Shown: piece by piece, positions 32,683 to 44,449 of the stretch
Layout of the letters: each line of letters starts with the position of its first letter
Numbering within the stretch: the stretch's first letter is position 1
NCBI GenBank assembly: GCA_037127255.1
Contig: JBANSL010000014.1
Coordinates: 70,105,646 to 70,169,645 of the forward strand
Direction: 5' to 3'
DNA length: 64,000 bases
Origin: Persicaria tinctoria
Taxonomy: Eukaryota > Streptophyta > Magnoliopsida > Caryophyllales > Polygonaceae
The notes under the pieces: model-generated
The model's database searches: none
Seen by the model: only the letters and a program-made list of their open reading frames with translations
What the model was told of the DNA's origin: nothing
Made by a program: the position numbers and the translations under genes

Positions 32683-35340
32683 ATTTGATGATACTGTCAA
32701 GTTTGTTAATAGGTTTCAACTACTACTGCTGTTGCTGCTATAACTGCTACTACTAATTACCTACATTAGATCTATATACCTTTTGAGTCATTAACAAGGA
32801 AAAGAAGTAAAAAGATTGACCCTTTTCACTTGGGTTTTCTTCCTTTTGTTCAGTTTGGTTGTTTAAGGTTTGTTGCAGTTAAATATTATGAAGAGGGCTG
32901 TGACCCTATAAAGAAAAGAGAGGTTGGTGAATGTTTTGAATGGAGTTTCTGCAGTTGCTTGGAGCTGGTTTCCTGCATAAGCTTGCTTGTGAAAACTGTG
33001 ATGATGATGGTCAGTTTCATATGGGCAGTGCAGAGTTGTTGGGTACTCAAAAAAGTCCAGCATCAGATTTGACAGATCCTTCATTCCCACACAGGGAAAG
33101 TTTGAAGCTTTTGTAGCAGTTTTTGATTCCTGGGCATGGCAAAGGACCAAAGGCAATGTAATGTGTGGAATTGATCTACTTACCACTGGTTTTTGGTGGG
33201 GTTTCTTTTCTTGTCTCTTGTGTGTTGGGTGGTGGTGATCAATTGGGGCTATTTAGTAAAATCTGGCCTAGCTGTAACTTGTTGTAAGGGCTAATTTTAG
33301 AACATGGGTTCTAGATCAAAGCTGTATCCATGGCTTTGGTGGTATGTTATATATACTATGTTACTAGGATTAATCACAAGTAGAGATTTCTCCCATTTTC
33401 TCCTCCTTCTTTGTTTGTTTACTTCTCTCCTGTTCAATTCCTGTTACTGCAACAGCCAAACCACTGTAACTTCTCCAATGTAAGATAAAATAAGTACAAA
33501 GGTACTCCTGCTGAAGCCATCAATGAGTTACCCACTTGGCCACTTACCCTTGTAGTTGTAACTATTCCTCAGAAACTCAGAAGATGAAAACTGTGGCTTA
33601 AAGATGTAACTTGAAAGCTTCTTCTCAATCCAAGGCCATGTGTCCATTTAAATTTATACTTAGAAGCAAAAAAAAACATACTGATAATGATACATCACTT
33701 AACATTGGTGCCTCACTCAGTATTCATCATCATGCATTTGTACTGTGCAGTTTGAACTGCATTTCCACCTACAAGAAAATTGTCTTCTACCCAGATTTGG
33801 CACTAGTCTTAACCCACTGGATTTTTGGCTTTTGAGAGTTGAGACCATCTCTGGTGAACTTCACTGTGAGGCTTCTTGATCCATCCTTATCATGTCAATC
33901 TTGATCTTGGCATGCCTGCAACCTGCAAAACTAACTCCAGACCCAAAAAAATTGGCTGTTTCTAAAAAAAAATTGGATCATGGCCTATGGTGTTTACACA
34001 ATCCTGAACCACTGTTTTCTCCCCGGCCACCACCACCACCACCGCTGCCAGCCGTCATCATCGGCCTTCCATTAGAATAGTTCGTTTTGCGCTCACTGCG
34101 TTTAACATTACACACACTCCTCTTGCAGTTTCAGGCAGGGATTAGTACTGTCACCTAATTTTAGGTGATGAATAACAAGTTAGCAACTAAATTTCAGCCA
34201 AGAAAAGGACAATGCAAGAAAACCAATTTAGGGTTTACACTAAATTGACTTGTTAGCTAACATCAACATGCATTCACACAATTACCTTTTGTATAGAAAT
34301 AAAAATCTGCATTTGTCACTTCCTTTTTAACCCAATAGAGGAGCAAGTAGTGGGTTCATGTAGGTAGTTGATTTAACTATGGTGGGTAGTGGGGTAATGA
34401 ACTAATGGGTAATGGGTAATGGGTAATGGGTAATGACCTAATGGGTAAGGGGTAATGTTGTTGTTTTCTTGTTCAAATTTGCTTTTGAAACTGCCTTTGT
34501 TTTTGTTTTTTTAATTTTAAAAATTTTGTGTTTACACACATTTTTTCTCTTTCTATTTGTCTTGTAGTGGAGTTTGTCTGATTGTGGATTAGCTGGGTTG
34601 CTTTCTTTGAATTTTGTTTTTCTAATAATAAGACACTCATTGAGGTCATTGTCACATGATTTTTCTTCCTCAATTGCTCTCCTTTTTCTTGTGTCTTCTT
34701 ATCACCAAAATTGAGACAAATTGGTTAATTAGGGTTACAGAAGAAGCCTACTGTTTTTTTGTCCTTGTTCATAGGTGAAAACTGAAGTATTCCTTTCTTC
34801 CTTTACATGCCTTGTTCACACTTCATCTCCTAGTTTTTTTTTTAACTACTTACAATATATATGAAATATTTTTTTTTATTAAAAAAAATCTTTAAATTGT
34901 ACAAATAAAACTCATAAAGAAAGATGTATCATGGGGTTAAGGGAGTAATAATGGCCTATATAAAAAATGGGGTCATGTAATGATGGTGACATTTGTATAT
35001 AGTTTAAGAGGAGCCAATAGTGCCTAAAGACAAGGGCATGGGTGTCCCCTTGTTAAAAATGGTTAATTAGAGGCTTATTAGTTGTATTTGTTTGCTAAAC
35101 CATGGAATGGAATCCACTAATTTTTAAGAGAGATAGTGCCCAAATTATTTGCCAATTAACAAAGAAAACATTGGTTGGCATGTGCAAGTTTAATGCCATA
35201 TATATTTTTTAAAAGAAAAATTCTTATTGTACTAATTGCTGTGATTGGTTAACTGTGCTCATATTGATGACATCATAATCATGATTAGGTGTATTATGTT
35301 GGCCCATTCTAGGATTTCAGTGAGATTTTTTTAAAATCAT
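32683..35340. other. no gene seen; 3' UTR of GID1 and intergenic DNA
   Basis: The first several hundred bases are T-rich and probably hold the 3' UTR. AATAAG-type signals are present but I cannot choose one. 34391-34456 is a short tandem repeat of GGGTAAT. A (CCACCA)n run lies at 34025. No other coding signal was found. Confidence 0.5.
34391..34456. repeat. GGGTAAT minisatellite
   Basis: TAATGGG occurs about six times with small interruptions. It is not the plant telomere unit. Confidence 0.85.
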
Positions 35341-35357
35341 ACTAGATTACATCCCGC

Positions 35358-35531
35358 TAAAACTAAATACACCGTAAATCAGGGTTTAGAGCACCGTGTT
35401 GATATAAACGTGGTGCACGTCGATTTGAACGTGGTGCCCTAAATCCTTATTTGTCTTCGATTTCCAGTGTCTACTTATTACGCTGGAAGGGACGTGGTAT
35501 CACATTCATAAGGACGTGCATTTGCGGTGTA
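35358..35531. mobile_element. short MULE-type derivative
   Basis: Ends AAATACACCGTAAATC and ATTTGCGGTGTATCTAA are inverted repeats, with ACGTGGTGCCC and GGACGTGCATTTGCGG inside. The same terminal motif bounds the large decayed Mutator-like element at 41559-46256. The interior has no coding sequence. Confidence 0.6.
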
Positions 35532-35747
35532 TCTAACAACATTCATTACAACCACATCTATCACTTATTCACTTTATTTATGCAATTATTCTTAAATGAA
35601 AATATAAATGTTACTAATCTCGATTAGATAAAATTTTTGAAAATACAAATGAAAATACCCATTTCATATTTCAAGATATGAATTGAAATACCAAATAGTT
35701 TTTTATTTTTACTTTTTACTCATATATTACCTCCCGCTAAAACTAAA

Positions 35748-35911
35748 TACACCGCAAATCAGGGTTTATGGCACCACGCCGATATGAACGTGGTGCCCTA
35801 AACCCTAATTTGCCTTCGATTTTCAGTGTTTACTTACACGTTGGAAGGGACGTGATAACACGTTCACAAGGACGTGCATTTGCTTCATCCGAATTTGCAG
35901 TGTGTATCTAA
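35748..35911. mobile_element. second copy of the short MULE-type derivative
   Basis: It matches 35358-35531 as part of the tandem duplication. The right end reads TTGCAGTGTGTATCTAA, with a small insertion. Confidence 0.6.
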
Positions 35912-36196
35912 TACTCCCTCCGCCCAACAATACATTGCCTTTTAGCATTTTGCACAAGTTTTAATAAAACACATTACTTTTAAAAAAACATCATCATTGC
36001 ACTAACTTTTTCATAAATTTTATTATTTTTTAACACCCACTACACATTTTAACCAATCAAATTATTTTAAAAAGTCAACAACACACAAACCAATACAAAT
36101 CATTACAACTTTTTACCTAGAAAACCTAAAAGACCATCTATTGTTGGACAAAAATTTACATCTAAAAATCTATGTATTGTTGGGATGGAGGGAGTA
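35912..36196. mobile_element. Stowaway-like MITE, longer subfamily
   Basis: 285 bp, ends TACTCCCTCCGCCCAACAAT and TTGTTGGGATGGAGGGAGTA. TA is the target. The interior (CATCATCATTGCACTAAC, CACTACACATTTTAACC) matches the copy at 38312-38598, which defines a subfamily separate from the 230-bp copies. Confidence 0.92.
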
Positions 36197-36340
36197 ACAT
36201 CCATTACATCACATCTATCACTTACAATGTTCACTTTATGCAATTCTTCTTTAATGAAAATATAAAATTGATCAAAATACAAATGAAAATGCTCATTTCA
36301 TATTTCAAGATATGAAATACCAAATAGTTTTTATTTTTTA

Positions 36341-36960
36341 TAAGACATTCAAATGGTATCTATGTGTCTATATTAAATATAAAAAAATATGTGTAATTGG
36401 GCATATAAAAGATGGGATAAAAAGGCAATTAGGCATGAGGAAAGGAAAATGAAGACAATGAGAACATGGGTTTGGGAGCATCTGATGCCCCATTCAAACT
36501 TCCATTCAATCTCTTCTAAAAAGAGATAAAAGTTTCATTTCACAGCTAAGCCCAAAATGCAAACAATGTGTAAATATAGAAAACCATGTGCAGTGCACAT
36601 TTGAGCATATATCCTCTTAGTTTTTCTCTTCATTTTCTCTACTCTAACTTCAACACACACATGACATGAATATATTATTCAAAAAGTTACCCATTTGATG
36701 AACAAAAAAAAAACTTTTGATAAATTTTATGGTTGGCAATTGTCATTGATTGTAAAGGAGTGGGTGCACCCAACTGTATTTGGACTTTTGCATGTATACA
36801 GTAAGTTGGGAGGCTAGTGTGTTTGGCATGTTGAGCCTATAATTTAGCTGGAATGGGTAACCTGCTGGAAGAAGGTAATTTGGCAGTTTATCTTTGTGGA
36901 TAGGAAAATTTGCACCAAATAATGATGAAATTTATGATTGTTGTGTGAAATGGTCTTAAA
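36341..36960. other. no gene seen
   Basis: AT-rich DNA with AC-rich patches; no long frames or inverted termini detected. Confidence 0.5.
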
Positions 36961-36963
36961 ACA

Positions 36964-37140
36964 TACGGAGTACTTTGTAGTTTGTTATTTTCAGACGTTT
37001 TTTAAAAAATTATATAAAATATTAATTTTTAATCAAGTCTTAACTTATAAAAAAAAATTAATATTTTATATAGTTTTTAATTTTTTTGAAGAAAAATGTG
37101 CTAAAATTTCAAATGACATCTATTTTTTAATGGATTATAA
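36964..37140. mobile_element. degenerate Stowaway-like MITE
   Basis: TACGGAGTACTTTGTAGTTTG at the left and a complementary AT-rich interior (ATTTTATATAGTTTTTAA repeated inversely). The right end is decayed. Confidence 0.4.
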
Positions 37141-37212
37141 AATTGAATAGAATAACATTCAGGGCATAGGATAAGACCCTAAATTGAGAAAGATTCTCTA
37201 CCAAAAAAAAAA

Positions 37213-37547
37213 GAAGAAAAATGGCAGAAAATCACCCCTTAAATGTGGGTCTTTGTAGAAAATCACCCCTTAAAATTGAAATTGCAGAAAACCACCATTT
37301 AAACCCATTTTGTCTTAGCTTGCCGTTAAAAACGGTAAAAATTCATACATTTTTCTCTCATTAAAATAACATTAAAAGGGAGGGGTAAAAATGACTTTTC
37401 ACTGTTTTAACGGCAAGCTAACGGAAAAAAGGTCGTGGGTGGCAATTTACAAACATAATGGATTTAAGGGGTGGTTTTCTGTAATTTCAATTTTAAGGGG
37501 TGGTTTTCTACAAAGCGCTATATTTAAGGGGTGGTTTTCTTTTATTT
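37213..37547. mobile_element. fold-back element with AAACCACCCCTTA repeats
   Basis: The left arm has GAAAATCACCCCTTAAA two to three times. The right arm carries the complementary TTTAAGGGGTGGTTTTCT three times. The centre includes AGCTTGCCGTTAAAA paired with TTTTAACGGCAAGCT. About 335 bp, likely a Mutator-type MITE. Confidence 0.82.
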
Positions 37548-38311
37548 TCTCAAAAAATAAACGACCTTAGAAATCTAATTAAAAAAAAAAAGCTAAACAG
37601 CCTAAACTAATTAAAATTTACCATTTATATTATTTGACCGATTTAAGTAATTATCGGATTGTTTCAATATAGGATTCGAACATAATATGAATTGAACATT
37701 TCTTTCACTTTATTAATTAATTTCATTAATCCTTCTTATTTGTTAATTTTATCAAAAACTTTACCACCTCAGAAAGTTTGATTACGCTCGAATATAATTT
37801 TTTAGAATTTGAATTTTCAAATAAAAATATTTGATAAAATATTTTTGTTTTATCAACAATAATTTTTTTTATTCGACATTATATTATCTATACTTATAGT
37901 AAAATTTATTTAGTAATACTTTAGATAATTGATTTTTCTAATAGTTATTAATAAATATAAAATTATTTTTGTAAAAAGAGACCAATGCAATGTGCAGGAT
38001 ATACTGATAATTGGAATTAATATTCATAATGATTTTGGTCTTCTTGACCTCATCCGAATAAATGCCTCTTCGACTAGAGTCTGGTTTCTCCCGAATTTTT
38101 TCCTAATAAAAAAAAAAAGATAATTGTAATTAACACTATTCATTTATATTGATTGATAAAGCGTTATTTGGAACTTTGAAAGCGTGGTTGTATCTAAATA
38201 GGACACATGTATATAATATTCAATAAATATGCCACATGTCAAATGAGTCTAAACTAAGCTCAATGATAAGCCCCGGAATTGTCATGCCAAGCACACCAAA
38301 TTTATACAAAC
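37548..38311. other. no gene seen
   Basis: Very AT-rich. The segment at 37985-38095 is somewhat GC-richer but has no domain that I recognise. Confidence 0.5.
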
Positions 38312-38598
38312 TACTCCCTCCGTCCTATAAAATATATGGACTTTTAGTCTTTAACACAAGTTTTAATAAAATACTTTACTTTTAAAAAAACATCATCATT
38401 GCACTAACTTTTTCATAAATTTTATTATTTTTTAACATTCACTACACATTTTAACCAATCAAATTATTTTTAAAAAATCAACAACACGCAACCCAATACA
38501 AATCATTACAACTTCCCACATAGAAAACATAAAAGCCCATCTATTGTTAGACAAAATTTTACCTCTAAAAACTCATGTATTATTGGACGGAGTGAGTA
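38312..38598. mobile_element. Stowaway-like MITE, longer subfamily
   Basis: 287 bp, ends TACTCCCTCCGTCCTATAAA and TATTGGACGGAGTGAGTA. It is a close relative of 35912-36196. Confidence 0.9.
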
Positions 38599-38639
38599 GT
38601 ATTCATTACTTTTACTATTGTGCAATTTGTTAATAAAAT

Positions 38640-39110
38640 ATATTTTATTATATTAGATTTTTAATTGACATGGCTCAGAAAAGTATAACTAAATTGGCGT
38701 AGCTCACAAATATAAAATTATATATAAATATATTATATTTAATTTGATCTAAAAAGTTTAATAATGGACCAAATATTTCTTCTTCATCTTTTAGAATCTT
38801 GACAACAGGGTTCGTATTTATATATAGATATATTATATCCAATTTGATATAAAATGCAGAATAATTGACCAAATATTGGATAGATTATTTGATCTAAAAA
38901 GATAAGTTTTCTAATTAATTAAGATATAAGGTTGAATATTTGTAAAAATTATAAATTTATAAGCGAGACCATTATTTGAGATGACAAAATTATATTGACT
39001 TATTAAGTGACGTGGCTAAAAAAAGATAACACCATATTACCCCAGAATATGACACGTATAAGAATTGCACCAGAACCAGTTTCGGACCTCTGTTTTAGTA
39101 TATAGATATA
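38640..39110. repeat. dispersed repeat, uninterrupted copy
   Basis: It corresponds to 6660-6849 joined to 11428-11534. It contains two internal near-copies of TATATAAATATATTATAT...AATTTGAT. Confidence 0.7.
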
Positions 39111-39234
39111 TAGATTCATATTAAATAAAGTAAAATTTTAACATCTGTAATACATTTTCGATCAACCAATGTTATAACTAATACCAATTTTTACATTAGT
39201 AACCCATTTTTTATGGGTGTTGTTAGATACACCG

Positions 39235-39368
39235 TGAATCTCTCATCAAAAGTGAATGTCAGAATTAACATGCAGGCATTTTCAATTAATTAGCACGCTA
39301 AAAAAATTAATTAAACCACTTCAACCCGACACGTCATTTCCGACGTGCAGGGTTTGTGGTGTATTTAG
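39235..39368. mobile_element. short MULE-type derivative
   Basis: Ends TAGATACACCGTGAATC and GGGTTTGTGGTGTATTTAG are inverted repeats related to those at 35358 and 41559. A 34-bp direct repeat (GATCAACCAATGTTATAA) flanks the region at about 39160 and 39382. Confidence 0.55.
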
Positions 39369-39575
39369 TCTGCACGATTTTCGATCAACCAATGTTATAA
39401 TTAATATCAAAATTATCCCATTTTGCCTCATATTACAAAAAATCCGAAACTCTAAAAATAGTATTCACTTGAGTAGCTAAAATATGTCATTTTAATTTTG
39501 TGGATAATTTTTAAGAAAAATCAATAGATATACTTTTTTACACTAATTTATTACACTGTTTTTTTTTTAACTTTG

Positions 39576-39788
39576 TATCACTCTGTTCAGAAAAATATAC
39601 TTAAAAACTACAACTATAAGATATCAACTTTTTATTTTATTTTATTTTAAATAACATCATACTTATTACTACAATAAGTATGAAATTATTTTTTTAAAAT
39701 AATAAAATAAGTTTACATATTATATAATTTTTATCATTACAAAAATAAATAAATAAATTATAAATAACATATTTTTATCAAACGTTTA
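39576..39788. mobile_element. degenerate Stowaway-like MITE
   Basis: Left end TATCACTCTGTTCAG, right end decayed. The core ACTTATTACTACAATAAGT is palindromic, as in the other copies. Confidence 0.45.
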
Positions 39789-39794
39789 GCATGG

Positions 39795-40010
39795 GCTCGA
39801 AATAACACTTCCAATGGAGGCTTATTGGGCTTCTTTGAACTAAACTCCTGGATTGGGCTTCATCATATATATCATACAAAAACAAACCCTCATAAATTTA
39901 CAAACTCTGTTGGCTGTCGCTTTAGCTGGTTGTTCTGGTTCTTGACATTCAATGCCTTTTCTTCCCTCTTTGTATTAAGTGATTCTTAGGCACTAAGTAG
40001 TTAAGTATGG
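39795..40010. repeat. dispersed repeat shared with 51.3 and 62.0 kb
   Basis: 39906-40010 matches 51311-51418 (GCTTTAGCTGGTTGTT, TTCTTCCCTCTTTGTAT, AAGTGATTCTTAG). 39845-39865 (CTCCTGGATTGGGCTTCATC) matches 62028-62047. All are on the same strand. No coding frame. Confidence 0.75.
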
Positions 40011-40111
40011 CTCATGAACCAGTGAATGTTGATCTTCTAACTTCCCTTATCCCCTCCAATTGTGAAATGCCATCAACTATTTTCTCACTTTTAAGATTTT
40101 GTGGTTTAAAG

Positions 40112-40654
40112 TAGTGCTGGCACGGTACGGTACCATGGTAAATTTTCGATTACCACGTACCGTACCGATACCCCTCGGTATGGGATTTTCTGTACCACGT
40201 ACCAACCGAATAGTGTCGGTACCGAAACTCTTGGTACCGAAAGTATCGTTTACCGAATGTCGGTACCGTGGTAACCGAAGCCACTATTTTCATTCTTCGA
40301 TTTTCGTTTTATACACTGTGGTACCATCGGTACCGATGGTACCAATGGTACCAATGACAGATTCACATAATTCACATTCACAGATTCTACCATCGGTACC
40401 ATTGGTACCATCGGTACTGATGGTACCGATGATACATGATAGATTTTATTTTTTTTTTAAAAAATTAAATATATATTCGGTAACCACCGGTACCACGGTA
40501 TTTGGGTTGCCCATACCGTTACCGTACCGACTACCCTTGGTATCGAGACTTCGGTTACCGATTCAGTCGGTTACCGACTTCTTGGTACCAATAACCCGTT
40601 GGTACGGTTGGTAATCGGTTGGTATGGTAATTTTCCTACCACCGCCCAACCCTA
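40112..40654. mobile_element. hAT MITE, 543 bp, GGTACC-rich
   Basis: TAGTGCTGGCACGG at the left and CCACCGCCCAACCCTA at the right are the imperfect inverted ends. GTTTAAAG is duplicated exactly on both sides (40104-40111 and 40655-40662). The interior is dominated by GGTACCGATGGTACC-like palindromic units, which also produce a long but meaningless open frame. Confidence 0.92.
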
Positions 40655-40662
40655 GTTTAAAG

Positions 40663-41022
40663 GGAAATGTTTTTGTCTGTTTTTTTAAATACAGTCGTGC
40701 TGCATAGAATAGATTGATGAGACCAAGGAGCTTTTTGCAAACAAACTCACTAGCTATCTTGACTAATTAATTTTCTGACCAAAAGAAGAAGAAGAAAAAA
40801 ATAAAAATGTGGGCGTACACAGGTTCGAACCTACAACTCATATTACACTTCCTTCCCATTTACCAAATTGTAAAGCTAGTAGCTACTATTGCAACCAGTG
40901 TTTGGTACGGAAAGATAACGATACCAAATTGCGCTCTCAACAGGTACGCTCATCTATTCTTTTCTCTTCATCTATGGCTTGTTGGAATCAATGTAGGGTT
41001 GTGCGAAATTGATATGGCTTGG
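40663..41022. other. no gene seen
   Basis: It contains a short tRNA-like B-box string (CAGGTTCGAACCTACAACTC at about 40820) without an A box, so it is probably a decayed SINE piece. Confidence 0.4.
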
Positions 41023-41770
41023 GTAGGGCTTTGTTATCTAAACTGAACTGCTCGAGCTCGGCTCAAGAAATCTCGGCTCGAGCTCGTTCGTAGAGGAAAT
41101 ATGAGCCGAGCTTGAACATATTTTTAGGCTCGAACCGAGCCCGAGCTCGGAAGCTCGGTACCAGAAATTACTAAAATACCCTTGTGCTATTAGATGGGAG
41201 TAGTTTAGGGTTTCTCAGGCTCGGCCGCTTTTAGGGGTGGAAATGAGTTGAGTGATGGATGGGTGAACCCATTTTTTCACCCGACCCGTCACAAAAAAAT
41301 TTCACCCGACTCATCACCCACCCGTCTAATTTTCCACCCATCACCCAACCCGTCGGGTGAATCGGGTGGTTAATCGGGTGAAAGAAATTAAAAAAATGAG
41401 TCAAAAGAGATACCTAAAAATCATTCATATTCGACAATTTTATAAATCATGTTAAGGTATGAATCTTACTAAATTAATAAAACACTTATTCATACATTAT
41501 ATCACTATTCTTAACTTACAAAATTAGCATTAGAAGTTTAATATTCGCTTCGGATATATACACCGCAAATCCGCACGTTAATTACGACGTACATCCACGG
41601 TTAAAACGACGTGCATGCATGTCGTAATTAACGTGCAAGGTGGGATAGACCCAAAGTGTGCCTACGTGCACGCATGACGTGCAATACTGCACGTCATTAA
41701 CGACGTGCATACACGTTTTTTCAAAATCGAAAAAACGTGCCCCTTCGTCCTCACTTTCCCCAATCTAGAC

Positions 41771-41773
<3 letters not shown>

Positions 41774-41847
<74 letters not shown>
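41774..41847. repeat. (GA)n microsatellite
   Basis: 37 GA units, followed by further GAGAGAGAGA patches to 41940. Frames through it are low-complexity artefacts. Confidence 0.95.
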
Positions 41848-41848
<1 letters not shown>

Positions 41849-42189
41849 GCCGGCGAATTCCGACGAGAGATCGAGCCTGAGAGAGAGAGATTGCCAGAGA
41901 GAGAGAGAGATCGAGGCAGAGAGAGAGAGATGGAGAGAGTGGAGGCGGAGGTGGTGGTGGTGCCAGTGGAGGAGGAGATGGTGGAGGGTGGTGGTGGTAG
42001 TGGGGCGGTGGCGATGGAGGCGGCGTAAATGGAGACTGAGAAGGATGGTGGTGGTGACGGTGGTGGTGGGGCTGTGGCGGAGATGGTTGAGGGTGGCGGT
42101 GGTGGTGGAGCGGTGGCGCCCACGAGGCTTCTACTTCCTCCACCCACGATGCTGAGGCATCGACCTCCCGCACACCACCGACGATTTCT

Positions 42190-44235
42190 TTGGCTTACAG
42201 GCACCAACGAGCGTACCGGGTGTGGAGGGAGCCGATTGTGGATCTGCCGCTGCTGAAGTTCCACCATCGGACGAGTCACCTGCTGCCGTTTGACCCATAC
42301 ATCTTCGAGGGCCCATGGACCTGGTGGTAGGATCTGATTCCATCGGGCATCCCGCAGCTGCGGGCCCTCCATTGGGAGGGTGTGGACGAGTACACGGTCA
42401 CCGTGTTCCTGGAGCATTGGCATCCGGAGACCAGCTCCTTCCATTTTCCATGGGGCGAGATGACCATCACGCTGCACGACATTGCCTGCCTCTTGGGGGT
42501 TTGGATTGAGGGTCTGCCGTGTTTGTCATACCTGGGCGCGACAGAGTTGATCCACACGGTCGCCGAGTACTACCAGTTGACCCCAGAGGCTCTGCGCTCA
42601 TACAGACACGCTGGCGGCCCTCCCGTTACGGGGGTGATGGACCAGTGGATCGCGAGGCACATGCCGCTCATCGACCCCGCACCCGTTGATGACCCCGAGG
42701 CCGCAGCTGATCCTGAGCAGATTCTGATCCGCACGCATACGGTGTAACACCCCCGTCCCACATCGGATATCATAAGGATGTTGAGAGTGGCTTATAAGTG
42801 ACTCAAGCCCTACCTATGTCACAAGAGCTCTTCCTTTTCAGGCTTCAAGTGAGGACAACGGACCTGAGAGAGGGCTAGGTGGCATGGGCTGGCGCTTCTT
42901 AAGATCCTGGGTCTTACAGATGGTATCAGAGCCGACTCCGGGCTCGGAGGTGCGCTGACAGTATGCTCGGGTACGCTCCTCCCGGAGGGCGGTCTCTTGG
43001 GCCTGACGGGGTCGTTAGTGCTTTAAGTGGGGGAGATTGTAGCACCCCCGTCCCACATCGGATATCATAAGGATGTTGGGAGTGATTTATAAGTGATTCA
43101 AGCCCTGCCCATGTCACAAGAGCTCTTCCTTTTCAGGCTCCAAGTGAGGATAACGGACCTGAGAGGGCTAGGTGGCATGGGATGGCGCCTCTTAAGACTT
43201 CGAGTCTTACAGATGGTATCAGAGCCGACTCCGGGCTTGGAGGTGCGCTGACAGTATGTTCGGGTACGCTCCTCCCGGAGGCAGTCCCTTGGGACTGACG
43301 GGGTCGTCAGTGCTTTAAGTGGGGGAGATTGTAACACCCCCGTCCCACATCGGATATCATAAGGATGTTGGGAGTGATTTATAAGTGATTCAAGCCCTAC
43401 CCATGTCACAAGAGCTCTTCCTTTTCAGGCTCCAAGTGAGGACAACGGACCTGAGAGGGCTAGGTGGCAAGGGCTGACGCCTCTTAAGACCCCGGGTCTT
43501 ACATACGGGAGTGGGGCAGCAAGAGGATGACCCTGCACATCGCCGGTTTCTGCACCTGGGTTACCTGGCCACCGCTATCGTCGCGTCTCTGTTTGTGGAC
43601 AAGTCGCAGAGCCGGATCCTATAGAAGATGTTCGGCCTTGTTTGGGACATCCCCTGGACGGTCACCATTGCATGGGGTGCAGGTGCTCTTGCCTGTCTCT
43701 ACAGGGGCCTAGGCGAGGCTACCGAGCAGGTGCGAAGGGTATAGATAGCTGCACGTCGCTAATACAGGTACGAGACCGCTGAAATTGGTTTATAGTTTAG
43801 TAATATTTATATTATATTCTAACCAAATTGTGTTTTGTGTCAATGCTTGGATATGGGCGTACTTCCCTCGCTTCCAAGGCGATCTGTCCAGTGATCCGGC
43901 TAGGAAGGCCGATCGACGCTGGTATGCGAAGTTCATCCCTCCGAAGGCGCCTACCCGCGCGAACTCGAGGGCCAAGCAGGCGAAGCTGAAGAAGATGCGG
44001 GACGAGGTCGACCGGTTTACCGTCGCCGATGTATGTATTCGACTGATTTTTTTATATGCCATATATTTCGTAAATGTGAATCATGACTGATTTTTTTATT
44101 TATAGGTGGAGTGGATGCCCTTTGGGCGTGATTTGGACTTCGACAGCAAGTACCGTCAGTCCACCTACCGGGGCATCATCACATTCTACAGGGAGGAGGA
44201 GCCATATATGCCCGATAGGTGCCTTCGACAGTTGA
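42190..44235 (+). pseudogene. plant mobile domain (PMD), broken
   Basis: The frame from about 42205 reads YRVWREPIVDLPLLKFHH, then stops at TAG 42328-42330. It continues EYTVTVFLEHWHPETSSFHF, GEMTITLHDIACLLGVWIEG and GPPVTGVMDQWIARHM. At 42742 a TRIM insertion breaks it, and the same frame resumes at 43509 (GQQEDDPAHRRFLHLGYLA, DIPWTVTIAWGAGALACLY). After a short intron it goes on with AWIWAYFPRF at about 43840 and VEWMPFGRDLDFDSKYR at 44106. These are the usual blocks of the PMD of MULE elements and of MAIN-like proteins. The stop and the insertion show it is dead. Confidence 0.85.
42743..43503 (+). mobile_element. TRIM retroelement as a tandem LTR-int-LTR-int-LTR
   Basis: Three nearly identical LTRs at 42743-42918, 43038-43211 and 43330-43503 begin TGTAACACCCCCGTCCCACA and end TCTTACA. 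Each internal segment (42919-43037 and 43212-43329) starts GATGGTATCAGAGCCGAC, an initiator tRNA-Met PBS, and ends with the purine tract AGTGGGGGAGAT. TACGG is duplicated exactly at 42738-42742 and 43504-43508. LTRs of about 175 bp around roughly 120 bp without coding sequence define a TRIM. The three-LTR form arises from recombination between LTRs of two copies. Confidence 0.96.
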
Positions 44236-44449
44236 TTCTCAAGTCGAACTGTATATACACAGTTGAATTTCAATCTGTCATACTAAGTTAAACTGTCAAG
44301 AATGAATCCATTGTAAGTCCAATCGAGGTCGGAGAAATCATTCAACCGACGTCGTCGGACGCTACACGCTGCATGACACCCATTCCCAGGTGTGGTGCCG
44401 TATTTAGAGGCGGTGTGGCTTTCATACAGCAGGAGCATCGTACGATACT

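Larger units (their letters stand above)
35341..36340. repeat. tandem duplication, second copy interrupted by a MITE
   Basis: Copy 1 (35346-35725) and copy 2 (35736-36338 without the MITE) share CCCGCTAAAACTAAATACACC at the left and CATTTCATATTTCAAGATATG then ATACCAAATAGTTTTT at the right. Copy 2 carries a 285-bp MITE at 35912-36196 that copy 1 lacks, so the MITE came after the duplication. Confidence 0.85.

Noticed and set aside
34391..34456. Interstitial telomeric repeat
   Set aside because: The unit is GGGTAAT, not the plant telomere TTTAGGG.
40099..40614. A 171-codon frame with repeated VPMVPMV
   Set aside because: It is the translation of GGTACC palindromic repeats inside an hAT MITE and starts outside the element.
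41662..42477. Long minus-strand frame with SLSLSLSL and PPPP runs
   Set aside because: It is caused by the (GA)n microsatellite and GGTGGT repeats, opposite to the PMD coding strand.
42847..43409. Frames of 63-103 codons on the minus strand at the 43-kb repeats
   Set aside because: They are shadows of the TRIM LTR and repeat with the unit.
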